This document shows positions 35,301-47,180 of a stretch of DNA of 64,000 nt, in pieces. The stretch lies in contig VXAU01002430.1 in assembly GCA_013399695.1 (NCBI GenBank), positions 126,007-190,006 of the forward strand. Direction: 5' to 3'. Origin of the DNA: Formicarius rufipectus (lineage: Eukaryota; Chordata; Aves; Passeriformes; Formicariidae). Each line of letters opens with the position of its first letter. The stretch's first letter is position 1. Below the pieces are notes generated by a model that did no database searches, was not told the origin of the DNA, and worked only from the letters and a program-made list of their open reading frames with translations. The translations under genes were made by a program, and so were the position numbers.

Positions 35301-35534
35301 CTGCAGAAGGCTGCTGATGCAAAGGGTGATATTTGCCTGCAATCTTTCCCTGGGAAGTAATTAGTTTCCATTTAGGGGGATGACAAATTGATCAGGCAGG
35401 AATCTCACTGAGCTCTGAATTGAAGCTAAACTGTGATAGCTACAGCTCTGGCAAGTTGGGTTTGTCAGTCTGTCAATGCATTTTACAGTTTCAAAATTCA
35501 ATCACCCAACAGTAGGAGGAAAGACATTGGCTTA
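32326..35534. other. Unique non-coding sequence, nothing recognised
   Basis: Unique sequence of mixed composition. An AT-rich patch at 34200-34440 may be a weak conserved element. No exon with paired splice sites is convincing. Confidence 0.35.
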
Positions 35535-35579
35535 AAAAAAAAAAAAAGAGAGAGAAGGAAAAAAAAAAAGAAGAAGAAG
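35535..35579 (+). repeat. A/G-rich low-complexity tract
   Basis: Poly(A) followed by GA and GAA units, about 45 bases. Confidence 0.9.
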
Positions 35580-35699
35580 CAGCAGAAGTGGGGGGAGAAC
35601 CACCAGAGCCTCCACTTCCTCCTGCAAGTTCATTATCACCTCTCCAAAGCATGACGGTGGTGTGAAATGGGTTAGACGCATGGATGCCTCTGTTAACGG

Positions 35700-36010
35700 C
35701 CAAGGAAAAAAAAAGTCGCACATCATTAGGAATGGAATAAACGATACCGAGGCACAGAGCAGAAATGATTTGATTAGCAATTTCCAGTTTTGAAAAGACC
35801 TGGAAGAGAACCAAATGACTATACAGAAGGTGTGATGGAGTTCTTAATTGCTGTAACTGCACAGGGAGACTCGATGATTTGTGACATATAATACAGCACA
35901 GTACGCTAACGCTAATAACTGTTAATTAACTGCAGCAATGATATACTCTCAAAATGCACATACAAGTTGCCATAATTTCCAGATTAAAAGCTGCAACGTT
36001 CGAAGCCAAA
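35700..36010. promoter_or_regulatory. Candidate conserved non-coding element
   Basis: AT-rich and repeat-free, with ACGCTAATAACTGTTAATTA and AATGATATACTC in its right half. It passes directly into a CpG-containing segment at about 36110. Inferred from composition. Confidence 0.28.
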
Positions 36011-37020
36011 GGCGAAGGCAAGGCAGCACAGAGGGAGTGGGGGGAAGAGAAGAAAGTGGAAAAGGAGGTGAAGAACCTCTCCTTCTTCCAAGCCCCTCCT
36101 GAGCACTTGTGCCATCTCCCCCGGAGCGAAGCGGCCCGAAAGCGCCAGGAGGAAGCAGCAAATGCTCCTGCCGAAATGCAGAGCGGCTCCTGCTCGGAGC
36201 TCTCCCTCCAGAGCAGCACTTATTAATTCTGAAAGGCTGTTGTTGCACCAGGCCATCTGGCTGTGCCGCGACGAGTTCAGGAGCTGCTGCTGAGCTAAGA
36301 TTCCTGTCGGATCCAGCAGCATCATTCACTCGCAAGTGCCATCGCCCCGCTTTGCCCACATCGCTGCTGTCTGCCCGGCCCCGCATTCATTCGTGGCACT
36401 GCCCAGCGCAGAGGGGACTCTGCCCGGAGCCCCCGGGGAGCCCAGAGACACCTCCCTCGCCCAGAGGATGCTCGGAGGCAGCTCTCGCTCTGCGGAGGGG
36501 CCGTGTGCGAGGCTGGAAGGGAAAAGCCTCTGGATTGAGCCGCGGGACATTGAAGGCTCCCATCCACCTCCCACACCCTGCCCTGCCACGGGAATCAGAC
36601 GACACTGAGCGGCTGCCCAGAACTGCTAAAACATTTTCCCTTTCGGATGAGTAGTGATGAAGAGGAGGGTAAGGCAGGTAGCAGGCTGCACGGTGGAAGG
36701 CTCATCTTGCTGCAGATCCGTGGCCAGCCCCGGCTGAAAAGCCTCCTGGTGTGCTGCCCCTCCGAGGTTCTGCAGCCGGGTTGGCCTTGGACCAGCCCTA
36801 ACACATCCCTGAGCCCGAGCACGCAGAGCCAACAGGCTTTGTCCTTCCCTTGCTCTTCCCAGGCTCCTCCTGGATGGCCCCCAAAGGGCACCGAAGGGAA
36901 ATGGTCCATGTTTTGGAAGGCATCGCTCTCCACACCTCCCTGGGGGTGAGTCCCAACCCCATCCCTGAGGGAAACCAGGACACACCCTCACGAAACATCT
37001 TCATCCAACCTAAATTATTG
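36011..37020. other. CpG-containing unique sequence
   Basis: Moderate CpG content, highest at about 36110-36560 (CCCGGAGCGAAGCGGCCCG and similar). It is weaker than the 9-kb island. Frames of up to 181 codons are present but not bounded by clear splice sites. It could be a minor promoter or GC-rich enhancer. No function is assigned. Confidence 0.25.
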
Positions 37021-37350
37021 TGTGACTGTGATTCAGGACTCTGTGATTCAGGATCCTGTGATTTGGGATTCTGTGGTTCAAGATTCTGTGATCCTAGGAT
37101 TCTGTGATTCAGGACTCTGTGATTTGGGATTCTGTGATCCCAGGATTCTGTGATCCCAGGATTCTGTGATTTGGGATTCTGCGATTTGGGATTCTGTGGT
37201 TCAGGATGCTGTGATCCCAGGATTCTGTGGTTCAGGATTCTGTGATTTGGGACTCTGTGATCCCAGGATTCTGTGATTCGTGATTCAGTATTCTGTGATC
37301 CCAGGATTTGTGATCCCAGGACTCTGTGATCCCAGGATTCTGTGGTTCCA
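37021..37350 (+). repeat. 16-bp minisatellite grown from a CR1 octamer tail
   Basis: About twenty degenerate units of GATTCTGTGATCCCAG, GATTCTGTGATTTGGG and GATTCTGTGGTTCAGG. Each holds one ATTCTGTG, the octamer that ends CR1 elements, plus a second diverged octamer. Just upstream, CATCCAACCTAAATTATTG matches a worn CR1 3' end. The minus strand reads proline/serine/glutamine repeats without evidence of translation. Confidence 0.9.
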
Positions 37351-37755
37351 CAGCACCAGTGCTCACTGGGGCACACTGGGATACAGCTGATGGCAAAGAG
37401 CAGAATTCCAGCACAGAGCAAGGAGGGGAAAAAAAAGGCCTCAGAGACTGGGCCAGGCTCTCCATCCCCCACGTTCACACCAGCAGGGTGTGTTGAGAGC
37501 ATGTGTGAAGTCTATCTATCATTTTAACATTGAAGTGCCTGGAAAAATATTAAGGGTAAACTTTGCTGTCATTCCAACATATGGCGAGGCACTGAAATAC
37601 AGACATATCCTGAGGAAACTGGAGAATTTGAATGAAAACTCCTTTTACTGAAGAGCACTTTGGTTCTGTGTTTTCCAGTTTTTTGTCCACCTCCTCCTCC
37701 AATTTTTCTTTTTTTCTACTCCAGTTTCTTTCAAGCCAATCAACCAATTCTCCTT
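37351..37755. other. Unique sequence between repeats
   Basis: Short unique interval. Nothing recognised. Confidence 0.4.
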
Positions 37756-38092
37756 CATGGAATCCTAGAATGGGTTGGGTTGGAAAAGACCTTAAAGATC
37801 ATCCAGTCCCACCCCTGCCATGGCAGGGACACCTTCCCCCAGCCCAGGTTGCTCCAAGCCCCATCCAACCTGCCCTTGGACACTCCCAGGGATGGGGCAA
37901 CCACAGCTTCTCTGCCCAACCTGTGCCAAGGCCTCACCATTCTCTGGTGAAAGATTTCTTCCCAACATCTAATCTAAATCTCTCCCATTTTTAATTTAAA
38001 ATTGTTCCCTCTTACCCTGTCACTAACTACCCATGTAAGACGTTGCTCTCCCTCTTTTTATAAGCCCCCCTCAAGTACCGGAATCCCCCTTG
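37756..38092 (-). mobile_element. CR1 LINE 3' fragment (minus orientation)
   Basis: Starts with CATGGAATCCTAGAATGGG and TTGGGTTGGAAAAGACCTT. It continues through CCCAGGTTGCTCCAAGCCCC, GGGATGGGGCAACCACAG and AACCTGTGCCAAGGCCTCAC to AACATCTAATCTAAATCTC. It then extends upstream into CCCTGTCACTAACTACC and the CCCTCAAGTACCGG region. A 5'-truncated, non-coding copy. Confidence 0.92.
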
Positions 38093-40549
38093 AACACCTG
38101 AGGAGCATCATGAGCATATATAGAGTGGGGGAAAAAATAAAAAATGAAAGGAAGGAAAATAAAGTTATATTTATGTTCTAATAAAAGAAGTAGCTTCTAG
38201 CCACCTAAAACCCAGACTTTTCTATTTTTCTGTTGGGCATGAAAGACAGCCTTGACCTACCTGACTGCGGAGCCCTGCTCCTCCCCTGGCTGCATGGCCA
38301 GAGCACACCCAGCCCTTGCACTCCTTGCACTCTGCCCAAATGGAAACGGCCCCCAGGAGGGCATTTTTATCATCTTCCTCCGTAGCAGAATGACACTGCT
38401 GGGACAATCCTTCCCCTTCCCTCCCCTCTGCTTCTTCAGTGCCTCCTAAGCTGTCACATCACTCCCAAATCTGCTCCCAGGACCGCAGCCTCTAAATAAT
38501 ATTGCATTTCCTCTTCCACCCACCACAGAACTTTCAAAGCGATCTCAGAGCTGCCAAGCCCGGTCCATTCGCGCGACAGACACTTAATCACCCCCCTGGG
38601 AAAGAAAAGCTTCTGAAACTGCTCAAATGCATCCTGTGGGGATGTCAGCCCGGAGTGAAAGATTCTTAAAGACTTTTTTGTGTGACAGCATCACACCTTC
38701 GGAGAGTCCCAGGTGCCATTAGGGGGGAGGAGGGGACCGCAGCACACGTGAAGGATTGAAGAATAATCAGCCTCAGGTATTAATGTTTTGCTTGAAGATG
38801 TAAAAGATAAGGCACTGAAACCGTGTGGCTACCAGAAAAGGGGGTCTTAATAAGACATGAAGCTGCCTGTTCAATCCTGCACCCTCCTTCTGCAAGGGAG
38901 CCTGTGAGATCCCACAGATCATGTAGGATTAACCAGGGACCACAGCCAGGTGGGGGAAGGGGGCTGCCAAAAGGCTGGAGCAGCTTCTTGGATAAACTGG
39001 AATAAAAACTCCCCGTGTCATTTCCACCCCACAACCCTCCAGCAACCCCTCTCAAGCCCTGCCAGCTTGTCCCACACAGCCCTCTGCCCCAGACAGTACA
39101 TGACACCCTGATGCTCCTGCAGAAAGCACTTTTCATATCTGATGGGAAATGAGGGGTAAAGGAGGCTCTCCTTTCAGGTCTTTTCCATTCTAAATCCAGA
39201 CTTTGTCTCAGCACTTCAAAAACAAAGCCTTTGTGCAGGACAGCGTGGCACCCACCCTCGTGCAAGGGGGGATTACGCTTTCCAAGGTGCATTTTTTGCC
39301 CTTGAAGTGTTTCCCTCATAATTAGAAGCAATTTTTTTTTTCTTCTGTCACAAGACAAAATTCCTTTGTGCAAAAAAAACCCCAAAGCAAAGCCTATATA
39401 TTACTTACCTCTCTCTTGAAAGCCTTTAGCTTTGCTGGAGATTAACTGCCTGATAAACCCTCCCTGAGCTGGGGTTAAGGGCAGGGCTGCCCTCTCAGCC
39501 CCAGCTGGGCTTTTCTCACAACTGGACTGGGACAAAACCCCTGGGAGGCCCTGGCTCCCAAGTCCAGGGCTCTCCCAGTTACCCCCAGCACTGGAAAAGT
39601 CCTTCTGCTGCGCTGGCCCCTGAGAAAGCACCTCTCAGCCACTGAACACCAGCAGAGACCCTGCAGCCCACACTCTTGACAATAACCTTTGTGAATTATT
39701 TTCCTCTATTTCTTCACCTACATCCTTCCTAGACATCTCTCCCATCCCTGCTGCAAATACCCCCTTCTACTCGCTTTTCCTCTGCACGTGGCTGGAGCTC
39801 AGGGTGATTTGGGGGGAGCTGGAGAACCAGGAGGTGTTCTGCTCCAGGTCCTGGCCCGTCTCCCAACAGGGGCACTGGGACAGTGCCACGGGTGTCTCAG
39901 CCACCCAGCACAGCCTCCAGAGCATGGAAAGGGAGCCACAGGGGCCACTCTGCCAGCTGGTACCAGAGGGGCTGGCAGAGGGACAAGATCTCTGGGGCAC
40001 AGAGCAAGTCACAAGGACAGCACCAGCCCCTCAAATGCTGCACAGCTTCTCCCGTGGGTGCCCCAGGAAATCCCACCAGCCCAGAGCAGCTCCACAGGCA
40101 CTTGGCTGTTCATTCATCCTTCTTACCTCACGTTCCTCATCCTGCCTTCAGTCCCAGCCCATCTCCAAGGATGAAGTGGTTGGCTCCCAAGCTCTTGGCC
40201 TGGGCTTTGTGCTTTGTGCCCAACCTTTACCTCCTGCTAACCCAGCATTTCTCTGGTTCCTCAGCTTCCTTCTGGCCCTGTCTCCAGTATAAGGTCTACC
40301 CTCATCCTAATAATCCCCAGGAGGCACCACCTCTCTCCTGGTCGTGCCACACTTGAACTCTGCCCAGGAATTGGCTCCATCCCTGATTTCTCAGCCGACC
40401 TGCCAACGTTTGCACCAAGTGAAACTCCTGCTGGGGCACAGCAGTGCAGCCTGTTCTGGCTGCATGAAATACAGCCCTCCTTCCCTCCCTGCAATCACAG
40501 AGGTATTTGCTGCCCCAGATGGAAACAAATATTTTTATGGAGATCTGTT
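38093..40549. other. Unique non-coding sequence, nothing firmly recognised
   Basis: Unique sequence. A minus-strand interval at 39409-39619 has a strong donor (AGAG|GTAAGT), an acceptor (TTTCTCAG|GGG) and an open frame of 70 codons, but no recognisable product or partner exon. It is the only exon-like item here. Confidence 0.3.
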
Positions 40550-41290
40550 TTAACCAAAAGCACATATAAAACACAAGCAAGAGAAATATTTGAGGTTTGT
40601 GGTGGTTGGAATCTGCACGCCCAAAATTAATGCTTTGACATGTATTTTGCACTTAATCTTTTGTGGCAACTTTTTTACATTTGTAAGAGTTATGGATTTT
40701 AAAAGTCACAGCTAAGATTGCTTAATGAGCATTCACCACCCTGGAAGTGGAAGCAAGGCTGATGTGGTTTAGTCAGCTGTTAGCTTTATTGCCTCTCTTC
40801 TGTACTAAAAGTGACAAGTTGAACACATTATAGAGAGCTCAGATGTGTTATGTAGATGAAGCCTGCAGCAATATCTGCCTGCTCTCTATTATTTATGATG
40901 TCTATATAATACAATGGACTGAGATTTAAGCCATTGTGATGCAGTTTGTTTTCCAGGGTTCTAAAGTACAGCACATTTTACAGAGAATTGCATCTCTGTT
41001 ACATATTAATCAAATCCATCTTACATGCAGCTCTTACACTGTAAACTAAAGGGAAAGAAAGATTAAAGCGCTTGGCTTTTCCTCAGCTGTCAAGGACTGG
41101 CAATAAAATAATAATAAGGGCTTCTAAATAATGTGTGTGTGACAGGCCTTTGCTCGGCTGTGCAGTCCTTTATGGAGGTTAACTACAAAATAAGTTCCAG
41201 TGAGTGATTGAGAACAGGCGAGTGTGTAACGCTGCAATGCCAAGCCCTGCATAATTCTTTGCAAAGTTCATTTGCAGAAATCCTCCCGAG
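40550..41290. promoter_or_regulatory. Strong candidate conserved non-coding block
   Basis: About 740 bp of AT-rich, transposon-free sequence with no frame of useful length. It includes ATTATTTATGATGTC, TACATATTAATCAAATCC, CAATAAAATAATAATAAG and CTTTATTGCC motifs. Composition changes sharply at both edges. It is among the most enhancer-like blocks in the window. Conservation has not been measured. Confidence 0.42.
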
Positions 41291-41779
41291 CTGACAAGCC
41301 AAAGTTGTTGCAGGTCCGGGCTCTCGGCAGGGGTGTGAAGTTTAACTCCTGCTGCCCCCCCTCCGGAGCCTCCCCCTCCTCCTGCTTCAGCTGCAGCCCA
41401 TTAAGGCAGAAAGCTCCGCTCCAGCCACACCAGTCAGCCTTCCTGCTTTCTCCAAAGTATTATGATGAGGGAAGTCATGGGAAAGTTATTTATTATAAAA
41501 TATATAAAACTCTGTAGAGGTCTGTGGTTTTGGATTTTTCTTTTCCATCATTAGCCAGAGTTTTGAAGATCAAGAGGTGGAATTTTTAAGAAAAGCCTTA
41601 ATCGCGACAAGTTTCTTTAAGGCAGTGTGAGCTGTGGAATTTATTGGAGGGGGGGTTTGCCTTTCCTCCCTTGGCTTTTGCTTCCAGGCAGCCTTTCCAA
41701 AGTTCTTGTGTCTTGGTCTGTCCACTCCCCACCAGGTCACTCACACCTTGGTGGAGGGACAGCAGGGACCCTGAGGAAG
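41291..41779. other. Unique sequence, nothing recognised
   Basis: Unique sequence with an AT-rich patch at 41455-41515 containing TTATTTATTATAAAATATAT. No gene seen. Confidence 0.35.
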
Positions 41780-41999
41780 AGGAAGCCCAGAGGAAGAACT
41801 TGTGCCCCGGGCAGTGCCCCAGCCCTGCCCAGGCTGCCCAGGGAGGGTGTGGAGTCTCCTCCCTGGGGCTATTCCAGAACCCTCTGCACACAATCCTGTG
41901 CTGGGAGCTCTGGGATGGCCCTGCCTGGGCAGGGGGGTGGCACCAGATGCCCCACTGGGGTCCCTTCCAACCTGACCCATCTCGGGATTCTGTGAGAAC
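41780..41999 (+). mobile_element. CR1 LINE 3' fragment, young-looking subfamily (plus)
   Basis: Carries the GGAAGAACTTGTGCCCCGGG region, CTGCCCAGGGAGGG, TGGAGTCTCCTCCCTGGGG, CACACAATCCTGTGCTGGG, GGCACCAGATGCCCCACTGG and the end GGGATTCTGTGAG. Over about 205 bases it differs from 48995-49202 at only about nine positions by eye. Confidence 0.93.
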
Positions 42000-44900
42000 A
42001 TCACAAGTCGCAGTGATGCTCAGCTGCTGACAAGGCTCAGGATTAAGGATCCAGTGTTCAGTGTGGACTATCCCACTGACCTTGGTGTCCCCCTGTCCCC
42101 AAAGGGTGATGGCAGTCACGCTTACAGAGCCCCACAAGCCATGAAATTAAAGTCACCAGGTGAAAGCTGAGCTTTTAAGCTCTGCTCTGCCGAGGATGGG
42201 AGGAATAAAGCAGGGGAAGGGAGGAAGGATGTGTGTGTGAGTGTTCAGCAGCTCTTTGCATCACACACAACCCAGCCAACCAGCACAGCAAGCCCCAGGG
42301 ATGCCTCAACCACCCTGGGGAGGGGACAGCACTCCCTGCCAGGGCAGCCCCAGCCCTCCAGCAGCAGCACCCTCAGAGATGGTGCCAGGAAATGCATCCT
42401 TGGACCCACAGCAAAGTTCTAACAACATTGAAAGCTCCAGCTGGAGTCAGTGTCAAGCTGGGGCTGCTGGAAAAGCCATGAATTCAGAGCTGGGTCTGTG
42501 TCCTGGAGGAAGCAGATGGGTGCTGGGGCCTGGGGTTTGGCTCACCTGGAAACCACAGTGGTAACTTTGGGCTCACTGACACCAGCAAAGGAGTTTAGAA
42601 AATCAAAGGAAGGGCTTCAGGGCACCATCTGGTCGCTGCAAGAAGCCAGGGAGAATTCCTGTTCCCTCCCCTGGCCACTGCCAGCTCCTGCCATCCCCAT
42701 CTCACAGCACCAGCATTTGTTTACTGCTCAGCCAATCCACCAGGGCAAGCGCAATGTTGGCTCTCCAAGACCTGTCTTAAAATGCTACTCTACATGTCCC
42801 TGGGGTCAGAGTGGTATTTTAAGTCCATTGTCATGGAAAGGAGATGTTTCCTAGTGTTTTCTGTAGTTTTGTCAGTGGTGGGTCTCCTTTCTCACAGGCC
42901 TGAGATGCTGGGTGTTGATTCCCCAGCCTGTTTTTCTCTATGATGTTCACTCTGTGACTGGTGAGACTCCTCAGGAACATCCAAACAGGTATTACCACCA
43001 CCTGAGCACTTCACAGTGTGGGTGTTTGTTGGTTTTGTTGTTTTAAACTTAAAAAAAAAAAAGTAAATTTTAAGCCTCAAGCTCAAATCTAACCCTGTTC
43101 TTTCATAACATCCCCATGGTCTGGGTTCATTCCTACTCATGTCAAGTTCCATTCACTTCTGATTGACACTACTGCACACAGGAGAGAAGAAATAAGCCTC
43201 ATGAGGGTGTCCTGCACACCACAGGTTGCACCTGGAAAAGAGTAAATAAGCATGAATGCCCTGAGTCCTGTGTTCTCAGGTGCTTTGTCTTCCAGGTGGC
43301 CAAACCTCTGCACAGTGAGTGCATCATCAGTCTCTGTTCCTGCCACGAGCATCCCTCAGGTAGCTGTAACTTGGCTGTCTTGAGGATTTCTATCATATTG
43401 GCACTTTCTGTGAAAGCCTCTGAATGCCCCAGGCTCCCCAGGCCAAGCTGGGCTCTGAGATTTCATTCAAATGCAGAAGAAGGATATTCTGCTCCTTGTG
43501 TGGTCAAGCTCTTCCTTGGAACCACGTGTGACTCAACCCCCTCAGAACAAAATGGAGAGCTCAACTTTTCCTACTGCAAAGAAATTCATTATTTTAGGGA
43601 ATCTTCTCATTCCTCAGGGCTGCCAACATGGAACTTTGCCATGAAGCCATCAAACAGCCTCTCACTGCCCCTTGGCCATATCTACCAGGCCAGGCACATC
43701 CACCAGGCACAGGAAGCCAAGAACTGTCTTGGCATTTAATTTCCCCCAGCGAATGGAGAAAGATAGGTTTTGGAAACAGATCAAAACTCCATTGAGGAGG
43801 GAAAAATGACCCTGCAGCTCTGAAGGGTTTCTCAGCCCCAACATGGAAAGTTTCTGAAGCAAAGCTTGGTGTTGGAGAGATGTCTTCCCAGTCCAGATTG
43901 GTAACTGGGGGACAGCCATTTCCATCCCTGGGTGAGCAACACTTAAAAGGATAAATAAGACCCAGCCACACAGAGGAGCAGACTGGTTTCTTTTGCTTTC
44001 CTTGACATGGAGAGTGGCCTGCACGCCACCTGACACTCAGGGATCACTTCCCAGGCTATGGGAAATGAGCTGGGAAAACACAAGAGCAAACCTCCTGTGG
44101 TTTATATGTCTGCGGCAGGCGAGCCGTGCAGAATGCAAAGGCAACCCTTTCAATCCTCCCCTCTCCCCAGCCCTCAAAGGCCAGCACAGTGCTCCATTCA
44201 CAAGGGGATTTACCACAGGCCTTGGAAAGCCCCCAGTGCTAGACAGGAATCTTGCCCTGACTGGACCTCCTTATAAGCCCTGCCATTAACAGCGCAGCGA
44301 AGAGCTGGTGGCACAGTGTGTGTGGAACAGAGCTGTAAGTCACAGCACAGGTTTGCTGAATGAGCTGGGGACCAGCTGCATCCCTTTACTCCCTCAATAA
44401 CACACTGATATGGGCACATTTATTTTCCTGTTGAAGCAGCTCACAGAATAAATGTGCCTCCCATCCAAGGGGGGATTACTGGGGGAGCAGATGTATGCTA
44501 TACTGCAAATAGTAAACTTATGGAGCCCTAATCCCATACAATGCCATCTCGTTTCATACAAATCCTGTGCAGAAAACCCCACGGACTGCTCTGCAGCAGG
44601 AGGAAGAGGAGCCCTGCTCCTTGGGCAGTGGGAGCTCTGCACATCCCAGTGCTGGCCACTCACCAAAGCCATCTCAGCAAGGCATTTGCACAGCCTGTGC
44701 TCCAGCTCATCCAGCTGGAACCCAACACACCCTCCCGGGAGACCCTGAGCCTCAGCTCCTGCTTGGAGCTGCCTGGATGAGCACAGCCAATACCAGCAGC
44801 AGCACCTGCACTGCACACCTCTGGGTCAGCAGCTCCCAGCCAGGGCAGGGCACGCAGGGGAAGGTGAGCCTGCCAGAGCCTGACATTTAACAGCAGAGAG

Positions 44901-45469
44901 GCACAAATTTGAGGAGGCTCATAATGACGAGGCAAAAATAGGACTGTTGGAAGCCGAGGGGCAAGGCGTGGTAATGCAGCATTTCCACAAGCGGCAGAAC
45001 CAGCAGAGCAGGGGGGTTAAGGGGTGACTTGAGATCAGGGGGTGGCTCAGGGGGAGAAGGGAGAGCTGTTCCAGTTAAACGGGCACGAGAGAAAGAGCGA
45101 CCCCCCAACTGCATAAACACTCCGAGGGGAGGGAGGAAGGGCAGGCCGAGAGGAGCAGGGAGCGGGTGCAATGTCCCTCATGGACATCTTGGAGGGGTGG
45201 GATGAGGCAAATCCACAAGGGGCACGGAAACCCAGGAAGGCATTGAGGGTTTGTTTAATTGAACATGAATGGTAAGAAGCAAGCAAGTTTTACTGGGAAA
45301 TGTAAAGGCTTCCTGTTTTACATCCTTGGCTTTAAATCTTCCCTGGGAATCAGCACATGGCATTGGAAGGAAAACCCACCCCTCGCCAAAGGCAGCTCGC
45401 CGCAATCGCTGCCTTGCTGGATCTTGCTTTAAATAGTCAACAGCCCAGTGCTGTGTCTTGTGCTGATTA
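42000..45469. other. Unique non-coding sequence, nothing recognised
   Basis: Long unique interval with a 13-base poly(A) near 43050. Many short frames, no domain and no convincing exon. Confidence 0.35.
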
Positions 45470-45640
45470 TTCAAGAGCCATTATGATATCAGTGAATGTC
45501 TCTGATTGCATTTAATTCGAGTAGGCAATATATTTTGAATTCAACTTGCTCTAGCAGTCCCCAGCTCTCCCTCCCCCAAAGTCTCACAGATCATTTAAAA
45601 GCGAGCAGGTCACATCCTGAGCTGTAGGTAGTAACCATGT
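45470..45640. promoter_or_regulatory. Candidate conserved non-coding element
   Basis: AT-rich repeat-free block with TTATGATATCAG, TTGCATTTAATTCG and CAATATATTTTGAATTC. Small, and inferred from composition only. Confidence 0.28.
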
Positions 45641-45849
45641 CATTTCTTCCTCTCCTAGGGGCTTTAAATCCTGCAACTGCTGCCCTGCCAGCAGGAGAGG
45701 TGACCCCACATTTGTCCTGCTCATCGCTGGCTAATAACCATTAGGGACAATGGCCCAGCTCCCACCTGCTGCCCTGGAGGAGTGCAGATCGCTCCCAGCG
45801 GGACGCCAGTGCTCACAATCTCCTCTCCTTTTCATTACAGGCTTTTGTC

Positions 45850-46880
45850 ACTCACCCCCCCTCCCCGAAACGACTCAGGAGGGCTCTCAGGGCTTTAAAC
45901 TGCCGTGACAAAGTGGGTCCTACCCCTTCCCAAGTCAGCAAACACGGGGGATGGACGAGGACGTGCCAGCGCGGCTCCGCTGGGACGAAGAGGCACCTGG
46001 ATCGCTCCCCGTGACGGGACATGGGCTGACACACGGCCAGGGCACACAGAGGGACACACGGCCAGGGCACACAGAGGGACACACCTGGACGTGGCAAAGG
46101 TTCAGCTCTCACAGCTCCTCCCTTGCTTCCTGGGGAGCCCCCAGCCCCACCTGCACGGCCGTGGCTCCGAACCCCGCTGCAGCCCCCGGTGCCGGTGGGG
46201 CCGCGCCGAGGCACGGGGGGATGGCTCAGGGCAGCCCTGCCAAACTCAGGGCTGGCAGAAGAGGAGCTTCCAACACCCCGGAACACCAACCAACCCTTGG
46301 CAGAGAGGGATTTTCTGCCCCCACAGCAGCCCCAGGACACGGCGCTGAGGGGCTTCTCGGGCACAGCTTCTGCTCCGAAACCTTCCTCCACCTCAGCACC
46401 CTTCGTAAATCCCCTCCCACGGCCGCTCCAGCAGCATCCCTGCCCTCGTGGGGACACACAGACCCCGCAGCTCCATTTTTCTGTGCACTATATGGGTCGG
46501 TGGGCAGTAATCGGAGCATCCCGGAGCCCCCTCCGCCGGCACAGGCGCGTACCGGAGCGCTCCGCCCGCCCCTTCGCACGGCTCTGCCTCCCCGGAGCGG
46601 CGGCGGCGGCGGCAGCAGCAGTGAAGTATTAACTCATACCCAACACAGTTTGTCTCCGAGGACCCTCCTGGCCCCTCCGTCATCCTGTGCTGACATTTTA
46701 ATCGCGCTTTTGTGGGCGCCGGCTGGCAGTTTGTCATGAGGAGCGGCGCGGCGAGGGGCCGGCTGCGCGGCTGCCGAGGGGAGCAGCCCACTCTGACAGA
46801 CTGAGCAATAATCTGAACTTACTGCGCCGAGCCTCTGGGACACCAGCAGGGCCGCTTTATCTTCTTCATTAAAGTGCGCT
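45850..46880. promoter_or_regulatory. Second CpG-rich block, possible promoter or CpG-island enhancer
   Basis: CpG density rises from about 45850 and peaks at 46500-46790 (CGGAGCGCTCCGCCCG, a CGG/CAG triplet run at 46599-46622, and GGCGCGGCGAGGGGCCGG). It ends sharply in AT-rich conserved-looking sequence at 46860. A minus-strand donor (GCGCA|GTAAGT, exon end 46823) lies near the edge. It could be the promoter of an unrecognised transcript, or a CpG-rich developmental enhancer. No protein can be named. Confidence 0.35.
46030..46084 (+). repeat. 25-bp tandem duplication
   Basis: Two identical copies of a 25-base unit (CACACGGCCAGGGCACACAG then AGGGA) at 46030-46054 and 46055-46079, followed by a further CACAC. 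Their identity suggests a recent slippage or duplication event. Confidence 0.9.
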
Positions 46881-46888
46881 CAAAAAAA

Positions 46889-46897
46889 NNNNNNNNN
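46889..46897. other. Nine-N assembly uncertainty inside a poly(A)
   Basis: Nine N are flanked by seven A on the left and nine A on the right. This looks like an unresolved homopolymer length, not missing unique sequence. Confidence 0.95.
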
Positions 46898-47180
46898 AAA
46901 AAAAAATCCATTTTCCTTTAAAGTCTCAGGAACAGATGGAGTAAAATTAATTGCGCCATTAAGTCCCGATAGACAATACCAGAGTGGTTTTCTTTCAACA
47001 GTGCATGTGTGTTACAAAGTGCTCTTCGTAAAAGGCAATTACTGCAACATTTGCCATAAAATAAAGGTTGCTTTAATGGGCAATAAACACAGGCTTCAAA
47101 TTTTGTATGAAATGGGTCTCCAAAGGGCGCTGTTATAGGCAGCTCAAAGGCACAACTGACTTTAGTATTTCTGCTCTGGC
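46898..47180. promoter_or_regulatory. Strong candidate conserved non-coding block
   Basis: AT-rich repeat-free sequence directly next to the CpG-rich block, with GTAAAATTAATTGCGCC, AAGGCAATTACTGC and GCCATAAAATAAAGG. A CpG-rich block joined to an AT-rich conserved-looking block is typical of developmental regulatory elements. Inferred from composition. Confidence 0.38.

Noticed and set aside
36798..37502. 234-codon minus-strand frame rich in PQNPKSQ repeats.
   Set aside because: It is produced by the 16-bp CR1-tail minisatellite, not by coding constraint.
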